Source: Alphaproteobacteria bacterium (lineage in GTDB: Bacteria; Pseudomonadota; Alphaproteobacteria; Rhizobiales; Xanthobacteraceae). Taken from it: a stretch of DNA of 64,000 nucleotides. Location: positions 180,394 through 244,393 of the forward strand of contig VBAH01000076.1 in NCBI GenBank assembly GCA_005884685.1, read 5' to 3'. The notes beneath the pieces were generated by a model. It saw only the letters and a program-made list of their open reading frames with translations. It was not told where the DNA came from and made no database searches. This document shows, piece by piece, positions 27,188 through 35,857 of the stretch (position 1 is the first letter of the stretch; every line of letters starts with the position of its first letter). Made by a program: the position numbers and the translations under genes.

Positions 27188-28059
27188 ATCTTGGATCCGC
27201 GCCGCCGGATCTCCTCGATCACCGCCGCGTTGTCGCGCTCGCCTTCGCCGTGCTTCACGCAGGCCTCGAGCACGGCCGCATTGAGCGCCGCGAGCGGCAT
27301 CTCCTGCCCGCGGCTCGCCGCCAACGCGAGGATCAGCCGGAAATCCTTCAGCGATTGATGGATGAAGCCCTGCGGGGTGTAGTCGCCGCTCACCATCTTG
27401 CCGCCCTTGATGTCCATCACCTGCGAGTAGGCGGCGGACTGGCGCGCGACATCGAGAAAGCTCTGCGCATCGAGCCCGAGCCGCTCGGCGAACACGAGGC
27501 CCTCGGCGAGCACGAGCCGGTTGAGACCGAGGATGTGGTTGATCGCGAGCTTGGCGCGCCCGCCGTTGCCGGCGGCGCCCATGTGGAACCATTTCGGATA
27601 TAGCGCATCGAGGATGTCGGCGACGCTGTCGACGGTGTCGCGGTCGCCGCCGATCAGGCCGACGCCGTCGCCGTTGCGTACCTGCACGCTCGAGCCCGAA
27701 ACGGGCGCCTCGATCATGCGCAATTGCGGCGCGACCTGGCCGATCAGCGCCGCGATGCGGTCCGGATCGCAGGTCGAGGCGACGAGCACGGTCTTCGGCG
27801 CGCCGGCCGCGGCCGGCAGCAGCGCCTGCCGCACCACGTCCTCGACCTGGTCGGTGTCGAACACGGCGAGCAGCACGACATCGCAGCGCGCGACCTCGTC
27901 CAGCGTGGCCGCAACGCCGCCCGCCTGCCCGAACGCCGCCACCTTGGCGGCATCGATGTCGTATCCCTTCGGGTCGAAGCCGGCGCCGATCAGCCGGTGC
28001 GCCAACGCGCTGCCGAGCAGGCCGATGCCGCCGATGCCGACAAGACGCGCCGCCGTCAT
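27178..28059 (-). CDS. NAD(P)-binding beta-hydroxyacid dehydrogenase (HIBADH family)
   Basis: A 293-residue enzyme with the Rossmann motif VGIGGIGLLGSALAHRL at the front, EAPVSGSSVQVRNGDG near 125 and the catalytic Lys in GNGGRAKLAINHILG near 175. The start overlaps the alpha/beta hydrolase stop by ATGA. Its final residues SKISS and the stop codon fall inside the family D repeat, so the C terminus was probably reset when the repeat arrived. Substrate unknown. Confidence 0.92.
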   Translation of the reverse strand: MTAARLVGIGGIGLLGSALAHRLIGAGFDPKGYDIDAAKVAAFGQAGGVAATLDEVARCDVVLLAVFDTDQVEDVVRQALLPAAAGAPKTVLVASTCDPDRIAALIGQVAPQLRMIEAPVSGSSVQVRNGDGVGLIGGDRDTVDSVADILDALYPKWFHMGAAGNGGRAKLAINHILGLNRLVLAEGLVFAERLGLDAQSFLDVARQSAAYSQVMDIKGGKMVSGDYTPQGFIHQSLKDFRLILALAASRGQEMPLAALNAAVLEACVKHGEGERDNAAVIEEIRRRGSKISS

Positions 28060-28760
28060 GCGCCCGCGATCCCGCCGAGAATGTTCGCCAGCACCTCGGG
28101 CACGGTGATGTGCGGATTGTGGCTGGCGTCGATCTCGTATGTGCGCCAGCCCTCGCGTTTGGCGCGTTCGAGGAACTGGCGGAAGTTGTCGTCGCGCCGC
28201 GCGCGCTTGCAATAGACGTAGGTGCGCGGCGCGGACGGCTCGGCGGAAAGCTTCAGCTTCGTCTCGAACGTCATGATCGGCTGCGGCTTGCGCCGCGGTG
28301 TTGCCCACGCGACATCCTCCGGCGCGGTGTCGGGCGGCATCGGTCCGGTCGGAATGCGCCAGCCGTCGCCGCTTGTCGCCGCGCCGCCCCGCATGCGCGC
28401 CAGCGCTTCCGGCTGCTGCAGGTCGAATACCGACTGGCCGTCCTTGGGCGCAAATGCGTCGAGGTAGATGAGATGCCGGATGCGCGCGCGGGCGCGGTCG
28501 GCGACGCCGGTCGCGACCATGCCGCCATAAGAGTGGCCGATCAGGTAGACGCCGCTCAGGTCCTCGGCTTCGAGCACGGCGAGAATGTCCTGGATGTGCG
28601 TGTCGAGGCCGACGTCGGGTCTGGCAAGATGCGCCCTTTCGCCGAGCCCCGTATAGGTTGGCGTCCAGAACTCATGCCCGGCCGCGCGCATCAGCGGGCG
28701 CATCTTCTTCCACGCCCAGCCCGCCGACCACGCGCCATGCGCGACGACAAAGGTTGCCAT
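28056..28760 (-). CDS. Alpha/beta hydrolase
   Basis: A 234-residue serine hydrolase. The nucleophile elbow GHSYGG puts the catalytic Ser at residue 77; the C-terminal ASHNPH (about residues 212-217) supplies the His. FVVAHGAWSAGWAWKKM with GLGERAHLA recalls the MenH/salicylate esterase-like branch. Coupled to the dehydrogenase downstream. Could hydrolyse an ester or amide before oxidation. Confidence 0.92.
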   Translation of the reverse strand: MATFVVAHGAWSAGWAWKKMRPLMRAAGHEFWTPTYTGLGERAHLARPDVGLDTHIQDILAVLEAEDLSGVYLIGHSYGGMVATGVADRARARIRHLIYLDAFAPKDGQSVFDLQQPEALARMRGGAATSGDGWRIPTGPMPPDTAPEDVAWATPRRKPQPIMTFETKLKLSAEPSAPRTYVYCKRARRDDNFRQFLERAKREGWRTYEIDASHNPHITVPEVLANILGGIAGA

Positions 28761-28924
28761 TCCTGCGCCCCAGTTCCTTCACGTCTCAGCCAGATATACC
28801 GTGCGCCCGCAATCGGCAAAACCCGCAAAGGGAACGGGTGTGCGGGTTAACGCTGGCCGAAGAATCGCCCGCGGCGACGAACCGCACGCTGGCAATTTGC
28901 CGCGGGCGGGCGCATAGGTGAGTG

Positions 28925-29128
28925 ATGCTGAAGGATTTCGACCAGACCGACTATTCCATCGTGGTCAAGAGCCGTGCGCCGCTGCCGAAGCCGTGGCGCT
29001 GGGAGATCTATTGCGCCGGCAAGCGCCAGCCGATCCAGCGCTCGGATGTTTTCTTCGAGTCGCGCGAGAGGGCGAGCGCGACAGGCAAGGAAGCCTTGGC
29101 GCGGCTGCTGGAGAAGCTGACTTCCTGA
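28925..29128 (+). CDS. Small conserved-looking hypothetical protein
   Basis: A 67-residue protein, MLKDFDQTDYSIVVKSRAPL at the front, with WRWEIYCAGK in the middle and a charged helical C terminus ending LLEKLTS. A good ribosome site, AGGTG, lies just before the ATG. No signal peptide, no membrane helix and no family I recognise; the length and composition resemble small cytosolic proteins that are widespread in Bradyrhizobium relatives. Divergent from the alpha/beta hydrolase. Confidence 0.65.
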   Translation: MLKDFDQTDYSIVVKSRAPLPKPWRWEIYCAGKRQPIQRSDVFFESRERASATGKEALARLLEKLTS

Positions 29129-29132
29129 ACCG

Positions 29133-29555
29133 CTATGCGGTCCCCTCGGGCGCCTGATGCACTTCGATCACGTTGCCGTCGGGATCGTAGAAGAAGATCT
29201 GGTGCCAGCCGCTCATCGCCCAGCCGCCGTAGTCGGAATACTTGATGCCTTTCTCGTCGAGCCGCTGCTTGAACGCCGCAATGTCGTCGGTGCGGAACGC
29301 GATGTGGCCGCGGTCGACCGGGTTGACGACCTGGCCGGTGCGGAAGCCCGTGCCCATGTCCTTCTCGGCGATGTGAAACTGCGTCGCGCCGTCGGTAATG
29401 AAGGCGACGTCGCCCGCATACCCTTGCGTCTTGATGCGCTGGCGCGCGAGCGACGGCTCGGTCCGCAGGTCGAGAACGTCGCGGTAGAATTCATCCATCG
29501 CCGAAACGTTCTTGGTCGTGAGATTAAGGTGATGCAGTTTGAGTTTCATCGGCAT
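29133..29555 (-). CDS. VOC family protein (glyoxalase/extradiol dioxygenase fold)
   Basis: About 140 residues with two beta-alpha-beta-beta-beta modules. KLHHLNLTTKNVSAMDEFYR opens module one, DRGHIAFRTDDI and FFYDPDGNVIEVHQ mark module two; His and Glu at these sites are the usual metal ligands. ATG 29555 has an AGGA ribosome site; upstream frame runs into a repeat. Could be a lyase, isomerase or dioxygenase. Confidence 0.88.
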   Translation of the reverse strand: MPMKLKLHHLNLTTKNVSAMDEFYRDVLDLRTEPSLARQRIKTQGYAGDVAFITDGATQFHIAEKDMGTGFRTGQVVNPVDRGHIAFRTDDIAAFKQRLDEKGIKYSDYGGWAMSGWHQIFFYDPDGNVIEVHQAPEGTA

Positions 29556-29573
29556 GTGTTCCTGTCCTGACTC

Positions 29574-29648
29574 CCGCTCGTCCCCGCGAAAGCGGGGACC
29601 CAGTTCTTTGGCGAAGAACTGGATGCCCGCTTTCGCGGGCATGAGCGG
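29574..29648. repeat. Family A double-hairpin palindromic repeat
   Basis: GTC-type half then ATG-type half, between the VOC gene and the dihydroxyphthalate-decarboxylase-like gene. Confidence 0.9.
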
Positions 29649-29649
29649 A

Positions 29650-30555
29650 TCAACCTAGCCCCCGCGTCGCCTCGTCGAACAGTTCATCCATCCTGAACAC
29701 GCGCGGTGTGATCTTCTGCTCCACCGAATAGCGCATGATCATCGCCAGTGGCTTCTCCAGCGCGGCGACGCCGAACGGATGAAAGTCGATTCCGTCCGCT
29801 GACGGCGGCATCGCGGCCTTGCTCTCCTTCAGCATGCGGTAGATTTCCGCGATCACGTCCGGGCGCGCGTCCGCCAGATCCCTGTCGACGCAGAACAGGT
29901 GATTGACCGGCACGGTGTTGTACTTGCGGTGCCACGCGAGCGCCGCCGCCTTCGGATCCGGAATGAGCGGCGCGACGCGCGGGTCGTCGATATTCTCGAC
30001 GCCGAGAATGCCGCCGTCGATCTCGCCGTCGAGCAGCATCTGGTCGACCTTCTTCGCCCCGGGCGGCGTGCGCTCGACGTTCGGCGGGTCCCTGAACTCG
30101 GCGAGATGGCCGTCGTCGTTGCACACCCAGGTCACCTTGTTCAGGTCGACGCCGTACTCGTGCTGGAAGATGCCACGCACCCAGATGCCGGTGGTCTGCG
30201 TGTAGGAGCGGATGCCGATGCGCTTGCCCTCGATCGCGCTTGGCCCGAATGCCGGGCGCGCCGTCGAGCGCAGCGTATGGCCGTGCTGGAAACGCCCCAT
30301 CACCACGGCGGGCAGCATCGCGATTGGCTTGCCGTAAGTCCTCGCCTCGAGGAATGTGCCGATCGCAAGCTCGCCCGCGTCGAACGCGCGCTCGCGCACC
30401 ATCTGCTTGAAGCCCTGGTTCGCGACCTTCGGCCCGCAGAAATCGAACGTCACCAGTTCGGATGTGATGGCGCCGGACTTGAGCGCCCTGGTCATCGGAT
30501 AGTCGGCGAGATTTGTCCGCAGCGTGACCGGGCCGGATTTCGGATACGCGGGCAT
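29650..30555 (-). CDS. 4,5-dihydroxyphthalate decarboxylase-like protein (PBP2 fold)
   Basis: A 301-residue protein without a signal peptide. TLRTNLADYPMTRALKSGAI at the front and GIRSYTQTTGIWVRGIFQHEYGVD near residue 115 match the family that includes phthalate-pathway decarboxylases, which share the type-2 periplasmic-binding fold. Lack of a signal sequence supports an enzyme or cytosolic role over a transport receptor. It sits 3 bases downstream of an HpcH/HpaI aldolase gene and close to a LigJ-like gene, which fits an aromatic-acid pathway. Enzyme activity is not proven by the sequence. Confidence 0.85.
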   Translation of the reverse strand: MPAYPKSGPVTLRTNLADYPMTRALKSGAITSELVTFDFCGPKVANQGFKQMVRERAFDAGELAIGTFLEARTYGKPIAMLPAVVMGRFQHGHTLRSTARPAFGPSAIEGKRIGIRSYTQTTGIWVRGIFQHEYGVDLNKVTWVCNDDGHLAEFRDPPNVERTPPGAKKVDQMLLDGEIDGGILGVENIDDPRVAPLIPDPKAAALAWHRKYNTVPVNHLFCVDRDLADARPDVIAEIYRMLKESKAAMPPSADGIDFHPFGVAALEKPLAMIMRYSVEQKITPRVFRMDELFDEATRGLG

Positions 30556-30558
30556 TCG

Positions 30559-31422
30559 CTATTTCACCCCCGCGGCGGCGCGCGCCTTGTCGAGGTGGGC
30601 GTAGGAGCGCGTCGGCGCGCACATCAGGAAGCGGTAGCCCTCACTGAGGATGCGCTCGCAATTGCCCGCTTCGACATGCGGGTGGCCGCACACCACGTTG
30701 TGCTTGCGGCAGGTGTCCACCACCTGCGCCATATGACGCAGCAATTCCGGATGCTCGTATTGGCGCGGGAAGCCAAGCTCCTGGCCGAGATCGCCTTCGC
30801 CGATGAGAATTGCGCCGATGCCCTTCACCTCGCGCAGCATCGCGTCGAGATTTTCCACGCCGCGCGTATCCTCGATTTGCAGGATGACGAAGATCTCGCC
30901 GTTCGGATCGAGCGGCCAAACGTCGGCCTTCTGGTAGTACTCCTGCTGGGTGAGGCCCCAGTAGCGCACCGCGCCGCCCGGCCCGTCGCCGCGGATACCG
31001 GCTGGCTCGAAATTCTTCGCGCTCTTCAGCCGTGGATAGCGGCACGCCGCGACCGCGTTGTAGGCCTCTTCCACCGTCGAGATGTGCGGCCACACGATCC
31101 CGTAACAACCGAGGTCGAGCGACTGCTTGGCCTGCCACTGGCCTTTCTCGACGCCGTTCACCGGGATGCGCACCATCGGCGTTACCGCAGGGCTGAGCGA
31201 GCCGGATTTCACGATCTGCGCGCGGTTGAGGAGATACTGCAAGCCGTCGCGCAGCGCCTTCCCGTCCCACGGATTGTGTTCCATCTCGAATACGACGCCG
31301 TCGAATTTCGACGTGCTGATCGCGTATGCGGAATCGATTTCCGCAGGCTGGAAACATGTGAACGCCGGCCGTCCGGCTTCGAGCGCGCGGATCACACCAT
31401 TCAGACGCGGCAGGTCGGCCAT
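30559..31422 (-). CDS. HpcH/HpaI aldolase family protein
   Basis: About 287 residues; class II (metal-dependent) aldolase cleaving 4-hydroxy-2-oxo acids. The metal ligands are expected in VFEMEHNPWD, QIEDTRG (about 177-183) and GEGDLG. The ATG at 31422 (MADLPRL) has GGGAG directly ahead and is preferred over the ATG at 31434. It is divergent from the LigJ-like gene, with a short shared promoter region. Could cleave the oxalo-hydroxy acid produced by that hydratase, releasing pyruvate or oxaloacetate; inference. Confidence 0.9.
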   Translation of the reverse strand: MADLPRLNGVIRALEAGRPAFTCFQPAEIDSAYAISTSKFDGVVFEMEHNPWDGKALRDGLQYLLNRAQIVKSGSLSPAVTPMVRIPVNGVEKGQWQAKQSLDLGCYGIVWPHISTVEEAYNAVAACRYPRLKSAKNFEPAGIRGDGPGGAVRYWGLTQQEYYQKADVWPLDPNGEIFVILQIEDTRGVENLDAMLREVKGIGAILIGEGDLGQELGFPRQYEHPELLRHMAQVVDTCRKHNVVCGHPHVEAGNCERILSEGYRFLMCAPTRSYAHLDKARAAAGVK

Positions 31423-31504
31423 TCCACTCCCCATGTGTCGTGATTTAGGCTAAGGACCGTACCAGAACCGCAATGACCCTCACAATCACCGCCGGCGAGA
31501 CCTC

Positions 31505-32521
31505 ATGATCATCGACTGCCACGGCCATTACACGACCGAGCCGAAGGACCTGCATCGGTTTCGCAAGGAACAGACCGAGGCGGTGAAGAACAAGAACGCA
31601 ATGCCGCCGCGCGCCGGCCTGAAAATGTCGGATGACGAGATCCGCGAGAGCCTGGAGCAGAACCAGATCCGGCTGCAGAGGGAGCGCGGCACGGACGTGA
31701 CGATCTTCTCGCCGCGCGCCTCCGGCATGGGCCACCACGTCGGCGACGAGAGCGTCTCGATCGAGTGGACGCAGATCTGCAACGACCTGATCCACCGCTG
31801 CGTCACGCTGTTCCCGAAGAACTTCATCGGCGTCTGCCAGCTGCCGCAGTCGCTCAACGTACCGCCAAAGAACTCCGCACGAGAGCTGGAGCGCTGCGTC
31901 AATGAGCTCGGCTTTGTCGGCTGCAATCTCAATCCGGATCCGTCCGGGGGCTATTTCAATTCGCCGCCGCTGACCGACAAGTGGTGGTATCCGCTTTACG
32001 AGAAGATGGTCGAGCTCGACGTGCCTGGCATGGTGCACGTGTCGGGCTGCGCCAACCCGGCGATGCACACGACCGGCTCGTACTACCTCAACGCCGACAC
32101 CATGGCGTTCATGCAGTTCATCCTGTCCGACCTGTTCAAGGATTTTCCCAAGCTGCGGCTGATCATCCCGCACGGCGGCGGCGCAATTCCGTTCCACTGG
32201 GGCCGCTTCCGCGGGCTTGCGCTCAACAACAACAAGCCGGAGCTGACCGAGATCATGGGCAGCAACATCTTCTTCGACACCTGCGTCTATCACCAGCCGG
32301 GCATCGACCTGTTGTTCAAGGTCGTGCCGGTCGACAACATCCTGTTTGCCTCCGAGATGGTCGGCGCGGTGCGCGGCAACGATCCGAAGACCGGTTTCGG
32401 GTTCGACGACACCAAGCGCTATGTCGAAGGCACGAGCCTGTCGGCTGCCGACAAGGCCAAGGTGTTCGAGGGCAACGCCCGCAAGGTCTATCCGCGCATC
32501 AACAAGAAGCTTGCGGGCTGA
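31505..32521 (+). CDS. Amidohydrolase family protein, LigJ (4-oxalomesaconate hydratase)-like
   Basis: A 338-residue TIM-barrel amidohydrolase. The metal motif HGH is at residues 6-8 (MIIDCHGHYTT), with HVSGC, IIPHGGGAIPFHWGR and FASEMVG further on. The sequence pattern, including NPDPSGGYF and DKWWYPLYEKMVELD, is closer to LigJ of the protocatechuate 4,5-cleavage pathway than to ACMSD or resorcylate decarboxylases. LigJ hydrates 4-oxalomesaconate, whose product is split by an aldolase, and an aldolase gene lies just upstream and divergent. Confidence 0.85.
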   Translation: MIIDCHGHYTTEPKDLHRFRKEQTEAVKNKNAMPPRAGLKMSDDEIRESLEQNQIRLQRERGTDVTIFSPRASGMGHHVGDESVSIEWTQICNDLIHRCVTLFPKNFIGVCQLPQSLNVPPKNSARELERCVNELGFVGCNLNPDPSGGYFNSPPLTDKWWYPLYEKMVELDVPGMVHVSGCANPAMHTTGSYYLNADTMAFMQFILSDLFKDFPKLRLIIPHGGGAIPFHWGRFRGLALNNNKPELTEIMGSNIFFDTCVYHQPGIDLLFKVVPVDNILFASEMVGAVRGNDPKTGFGFDDTKRYVEGTSLSAADKAKVFEGNARKVYPRINKKLAG

Positions 32522-32527
32522 GCGCGT

Positions 32528-32728
32528 CTAGTACGCCGCGAACATTCGCGGCCACAGCTCCGGAGCGGCAACCACCAGCAGAGCGAGCGACAGCGCGATC
32601 AGCCCGAATCCGCGCGCCAGGATCGCGGTCTCGTCGGCCCGCGCAGCGTCGGTGCGAATGACACCGACCGACGCCGCGCGGCCGAGAGCGTCGCCATTGT
32701 TGTTGTTGTTGTTGTTGTTGGGCGACAT
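32528..32728 (-). CDS. Small membrane protein with poly-Asn tract
   Basis: 66 residues: MSP, then eight Asn encoded by a trinucleotide microsatellite, a short polar stretch, one membrane helix (about residues 40-60, GFGLIALSLALLVVAAPEL) and a short tail. GAGGG about 10 bases ahead of the ATG is a plausible ribosome site, and the gene follows the cytochrome c gene by 10 bases on the same strand. It may be a small cytochrome-associated membrane protein. Weakly recalls small membrane proteins with RGFGLIALGL helices seen near dehydrogenases. Moderate confidence that it is a real gene. Confidence 0.6.
   Translation of the reverse strand: MSPNNNNNNNNGDALGRAASVGVIRTDAARADETAILARGFGLIALSLALLVVAAPELWPRMFAAY
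32697..32720. repeat. Trinucleotide microsatellite (TTG)8
   Basis: Eight perfect TTG units give a run of Asn codons on the minus strand near the start of the small membrane protein. Changes in copy number would alter protein length without shifting frame. Confidence 0.95.
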
Positions 32729-32738
32729 ACTTTTACCC

Positions 32739-33248
32739 TCACTTCGGGATGACGACTGTCAGGTAGGGGTCGGTCGGCGCCTCGCCGGGGCCGCGGATCT
32801 GCGGCGCCTTGTTGCGGATCGGCTTGAGGCTTTTCAGGTAAGCCGCCAGCGCGCTGGCATCGGCGTCGGTGAGGCGGCCGTAATTGTGGTACGGCATCAC
32901 CGGAACCAGCACTCGCCCGTCCGGCCGCGCGCCCGTGCGCACCGCCGTCACGATGTCGCTTTCGCTCCAGGTGCCGAGACCGGTCTCGGGATCGGATGTG
33001 AGGTTGGGCGGATAGAAGATGCCGAGATCCGGTATCTGGAACCCGATCCACGATCCCGCCAGGCTCCGCCTCTTGTCCGGGTTGCCGGCGAGCGCACCGG
33101 GCGTGTGGCAACCGGAGCAGTCCATGATGGTGGCGAGGTACTCGCCGCGGCGGACCTTGTCCTGCGCCGCCGCCCGGTGCGACATCGTGGAGGCTGCGAC
33201 AATCGCGCACAGCGCGTAGGCCGCCGCGTTGACAATCGTGTTGCGCAT
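32739..33248 (-). CDS. Periplasmic cytochrome c (class I-like, single heme)
   Basis: A 169-residue protein with a Sec signal (about residues 1-28) and the heme site CSGCH at 44-48; VPVMPYHNYGRLTDADASAL near residue 115 offers the axial Met. The PPNLTSDPETGLGTWSESD block and the PYHNY segment match cytochromes that serve alcohol, aldehyde or sulfite-type dehydrogenases. No oxidase or dehydrogenase gene is adjacent. Likely co-transcribed with the small membrane protein downstream. Confidence 0.93.
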   Translation of the reverse strand: MRNTIVNAAAYALCAIVAASTMSHRAAAQDKVRRGEYLATIMDCSGCHTPGALAGNPDKRRSLAGSWIGFQIPDLGIFYPPNLTSDPETGLGTWSESDIVTAVRTGARPDGRVLVPVMPYHNYGRLTDADASALAAYLKSLKPIRNKAPQIRGPGEAPTDPYLTVVIPK

Positions 33249-33382
33249 CGGGTTAAGCTCCTGTCTCGTCGAACACCACGCCGATCTAGATCGCGAATCT
33301 TTCCGCGCCTATCGCCGGAGTTTTCCGGTTCTTTCCGGAAGGAGCTTGAGGTGCGCCGGGATTACGCGGGCACAAAGTGGTC

Positions 33383-34810
33383 ATGGATGACAGAAAGCGG
33401 ATCACGGCCGAGATCAGGGACTATCTGGCGCGTGCGCGCATTTCACGCGAGCAATTCGCGTTTCAGACCAAGCTCGGAAAATCGACCGTCGACAAACTGC
33501 TGACCGGGCTGTTCTCCGACCGCACCCTCGTCATCGTCGAGAGCCACACCGGGCTGAAGCTGCGGCGCGCCGCGGCGGAAAGTCCGCCGGCCGCCGCCAG
33601 CCCGCAGGCGCCGCGCCGGCCCGACAAGCCTTCCATCGCGGTGCTGCCGTTCGCCAATATGGGCGGCAATCCGGAGCATGAGTTCCTGGCGGACGGGCTC
33701 ACCGAGGACATCATCACGGCGCTTGCCCGCCTGCGCTGGCTGTTCGTCATCGCGCGCAATTCCAGCTTCGTCTACAAGGGCCGCGCCGTGGACGTGCGGC
33801 AGGTCTCGCGCGAGCTCGGCGTGCGCTACGCGCTGGAAGGCAGCGTGCGCGCCGCCGCCGAGCGCATCCGCATCAGCGCGCAGCTCGTCGACGCGGAGAG
33901 CGGCGAGCATATCTGGGCGGAGAGATACGACTGCGAGCTGCGCGATGTGTTTGCCGTGCAGGACGAGATCACCGAGCAGGTGGTGGCTGCGGTCGAGCCG
34001 CACCTCTACGCCGAGGAAGGGTTCCGTGCGGCGGGCAAGCCGCCCGACAGCATCGACGCCTGGGGGCTGGTCGTCCGAGCGCTCAGCCTCACCAGCAAGA
34101 TCGACCGCGCGCAAAACGAGGAGGCGCAGAAGCTCCTGCGCCAGGCGATCGCGATGGACCCGGCCTATGCGCGCGCGCATGCGCTGTTGAGCTGGACGCT
34201 GTGGTGGGCGGCCTATTGTTATTGGCTTCCCGACCGGGCGGCCGGCTACGCCGAGGCGGGGAGCCAAGCCGAGCAGGCCGTGCTGCTCGATGCCAACGAT
34301 CCGTGGGCGCGGATGACCTGCGGCCTCTCGCTGAGCCAGGCGGCGCAGCACGATCGTGCGCTCGCCGAGCTGCGCGCCGCGCTTCAGCTCAACCCGAGCT
34401 TTGCGCTCGGCCACATGGTGTTCGGCTGGGCGCTCTGTCGCGCCGGTCATTCCGAAGACGCCGTCACCGAGACCGCGCGCGCGTTGCGCATGAGCCCGCT
34501 CGACAGCTTCTCCGGTTTCTACACGTCGATCCACGGCCTCGCGCTGCTGTCGGCGCACCGTTTTGAGGAAGCCCTGCCGTATCTGCGCGCGTCGGTTGCG
34601 GCGCTGGCGAACTTTCCCGGGCACTACAACACGCTGATCAGCTGTTGCGGCCATCTCGGCCTCGCCAGGGAGGCGCAGGGGTTCATCGCGACCCGCGAGC
34701 GCATGGGGCCTCCGCTGCGGGTCGGCGTCTTGCGCGGCCACATCGACGCGAAGTTCGCCAACCGGGATCTGTTGCTCGAAGGCTTGCGCAAGGCGGGCGT
34801 GCCCGAGTAG
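33383..34810 (+). CDS. TolB-like domain and TPR repeat protein with N-terminal HTH-like region
   Basis: About 475 residues. The N-terminal 60 (REQFAFQTKLGKSTVDKLLTG) look like a small helix-turn-helix; residues about 85-200 form a FlgO/TolB-like domain (SIAVLPFANMGGNPEHEFLADG, YALEGSVRAAAERIRISAQL), and the rest is alpha-helical TPR-like repeats with RALSLTSKIDRAQNEEAQ and GHMVFGWALCRAGHSEDA. This is the C-terminal architecture of adenylate-cyclase-like proteins, but no cyclase catalytic domain is present. Probably a regulatory or scaffold protein. ATG 33383 is preferred over the GTG at 33377. Confidence 0.85.
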   Translation: MDDRKRITAEIRDYLARARISREQFAFQTKLGKSTVDKLLTGLFSDRTLVIVESHTGLKLRRAAAESPPAAASPQAPRRPDKPSIAVLPFANMGGNPEHEFLADGLTEDIITALARLRWLFVIARNSSFVYKGRAVDVRQVSRELGVRYALEGSVRAAAERIRISAQLVDAESGEHIWAERYDCELRDVFAVQDEITEQVVAAVEPHLYAEEGFRAAGKPPDSIDAWGLVVRALSLTSKIDRAQNEEAQKLLRQAIAMDPAYARAHALLSWTLWWAAYCYWLPDRAAGYAEAGSQAEQAVLLDANDPWARMTCGLSLSQAAQHDRALAELRAALQLNPSFALGHMVFGWALCRAGHSEDAVTETARALRMSPLDSFSGFYTSIHGLALLSAHRFEEALPYLRASVAALANFPGHYNTLISCCGHLGLAREAQGFIATRERMGPPLRVGVLRGHIDAKFANRDLLLEGLRKAGVPE

Positions 34811-34860
34811 TGCGGAGATCGGCCTGCCGGGCGGGGGCCACAACTTCTTCGGAGAATCTC

Positions 34861-35823
34861 ATGAAAGCCGGAGTGTCGTCCCCGAACGGGCTTGAGTTGC
34901 GCGACATTGCGCAGCCGGTGCCGAAGCCGAACGAAGTGCTCACGCGCGTGAAGGCGTGCGGGCTCAATCGCGCGGACCTTTCCGCCGCGAAGGCCTCGTT
35001 CGGCCATGGCGTGATGGGCGCGGCGCTCGGTCTCGAGTGGGCCGGCGAGGTCGTCGCCGTCGGCGCGGAGGTGAAGGAGTTCAAGCCGGGCGATCGCGTG
35101 GTGGCGTCGGGCAGCGGCGGCTATGCCGAATACGCGGTGTCCGACTACGGCCGCACGATCCCATTGCCCGCAGGCTTCTCGTTCGAGCAGGCCGCGGTGC
35201 TGCCTGTCGCGCTGCACACGCTGCACAACGCGCTGATCACCGCGGGCCGCCTCAAAGCAGGCGAGAGCGTGCTGATCCAGGGTGCAAGCTCAGGCGTCGG
35301 GCTGATGGGTTTGCAGATCGCGAAGATGAAAGGCGCAAAGCCGGTGTTCGGCTCGGCGACGAACGACATGCGCCGCGCCCGGCTGACGCAGTTCGGCGCC
35401 GACATCGCGATCGACACGCGCGACGACAAGTGGCCCGATCAGGTGCTGGAGGCGACCGGCGGCAAGGGCGTGAACCTCACCGTCGATATGGTGTCCGGGC
35501 CTCAGGTCAACCGGATCATGAAGGCGACTGCGGTACTCGGCCGTATCGTCAATGTCGGGCGGCTCGGCGGCGTGAAGGCCGAGTTCGACTTCGACCTGCA
35601 TGCGATGAAGCGCATCGACTATATCGGCGTGACGTTCCGCACCCGCTCGCTTGATGAAGTGCGCGAGATCGTGCGCCTGATGCGCGCGGACCTGTGGGAT
35701 GCGGTCATTGCCGGCAAGCTCAAGCTGCCGATCGACCGCACGTTCCCGCTCGATGAATGCGTCGCCGCGCAGGCGCACATGCGGGCGAACCAGCATTTCG
35801 GCAAGATCGCGCTGGTGATGTGA
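34861..35823 (+). CDS. NADPH:quinone oxidoreductase family protein (zinc-free MDR)
   Basis: A 320-residue medium-chain reductase. CGLNRADL near residue 35, the NADP-binding GASSGVGLMGLQIAK near 140-155 and absence of the zinc-ligand Cys cluster place it with quinone reductases. It reduces quinones or enones with NADPH. ATG 34861 has GGAG about 8 bases upstream. Separate from neighbours by 50 bases before and a repeat after. Confidence 0.93.
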   Translation: MKAGVSSPNGLELRDIAQPVPKPNEVLTRVKACGLNRADLSAAKASFGHGVMGAALGLEWAGEVVAVGAEVKEFKPGDRVVASGSGGYAEYAVSDYGRTIPLPAGFSFEQAAVLPVALHTLHNALITAGRLKAGESVLIQGASSGVGLMGLQIAKMKGAKPVFGSATNDMRRARLTQFGADIAIDTRDDKWPDQVLEATGGKGVNLTVDMVSGPQVNRIMKATAVLGRIVNVGRLGGVKAEFDFDLHAMKRIDYIGVTFRTRSLDEVREIVRLMRADLWDAVIAGKLKLPIDRTFPLDECVAAQAHMRANQHFGKIALVM

Positions 35824-35828
35824 GGTTC

Positions 35829-35857
35829 GTCATGGCCGGGCCAAGGCCGGGCATGAC
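35829..35857. repeat. Family E palindromic repeat (GTCATGGCCGGG..CCGGGCATGAC type)
   Basis: A short perfect-armed hairpin downstream of the quinone reductase gene. Related arms occur at 49571-49684 and near 63595-63622. It may act as a transcript end or stability element. Confidence 0.8.
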
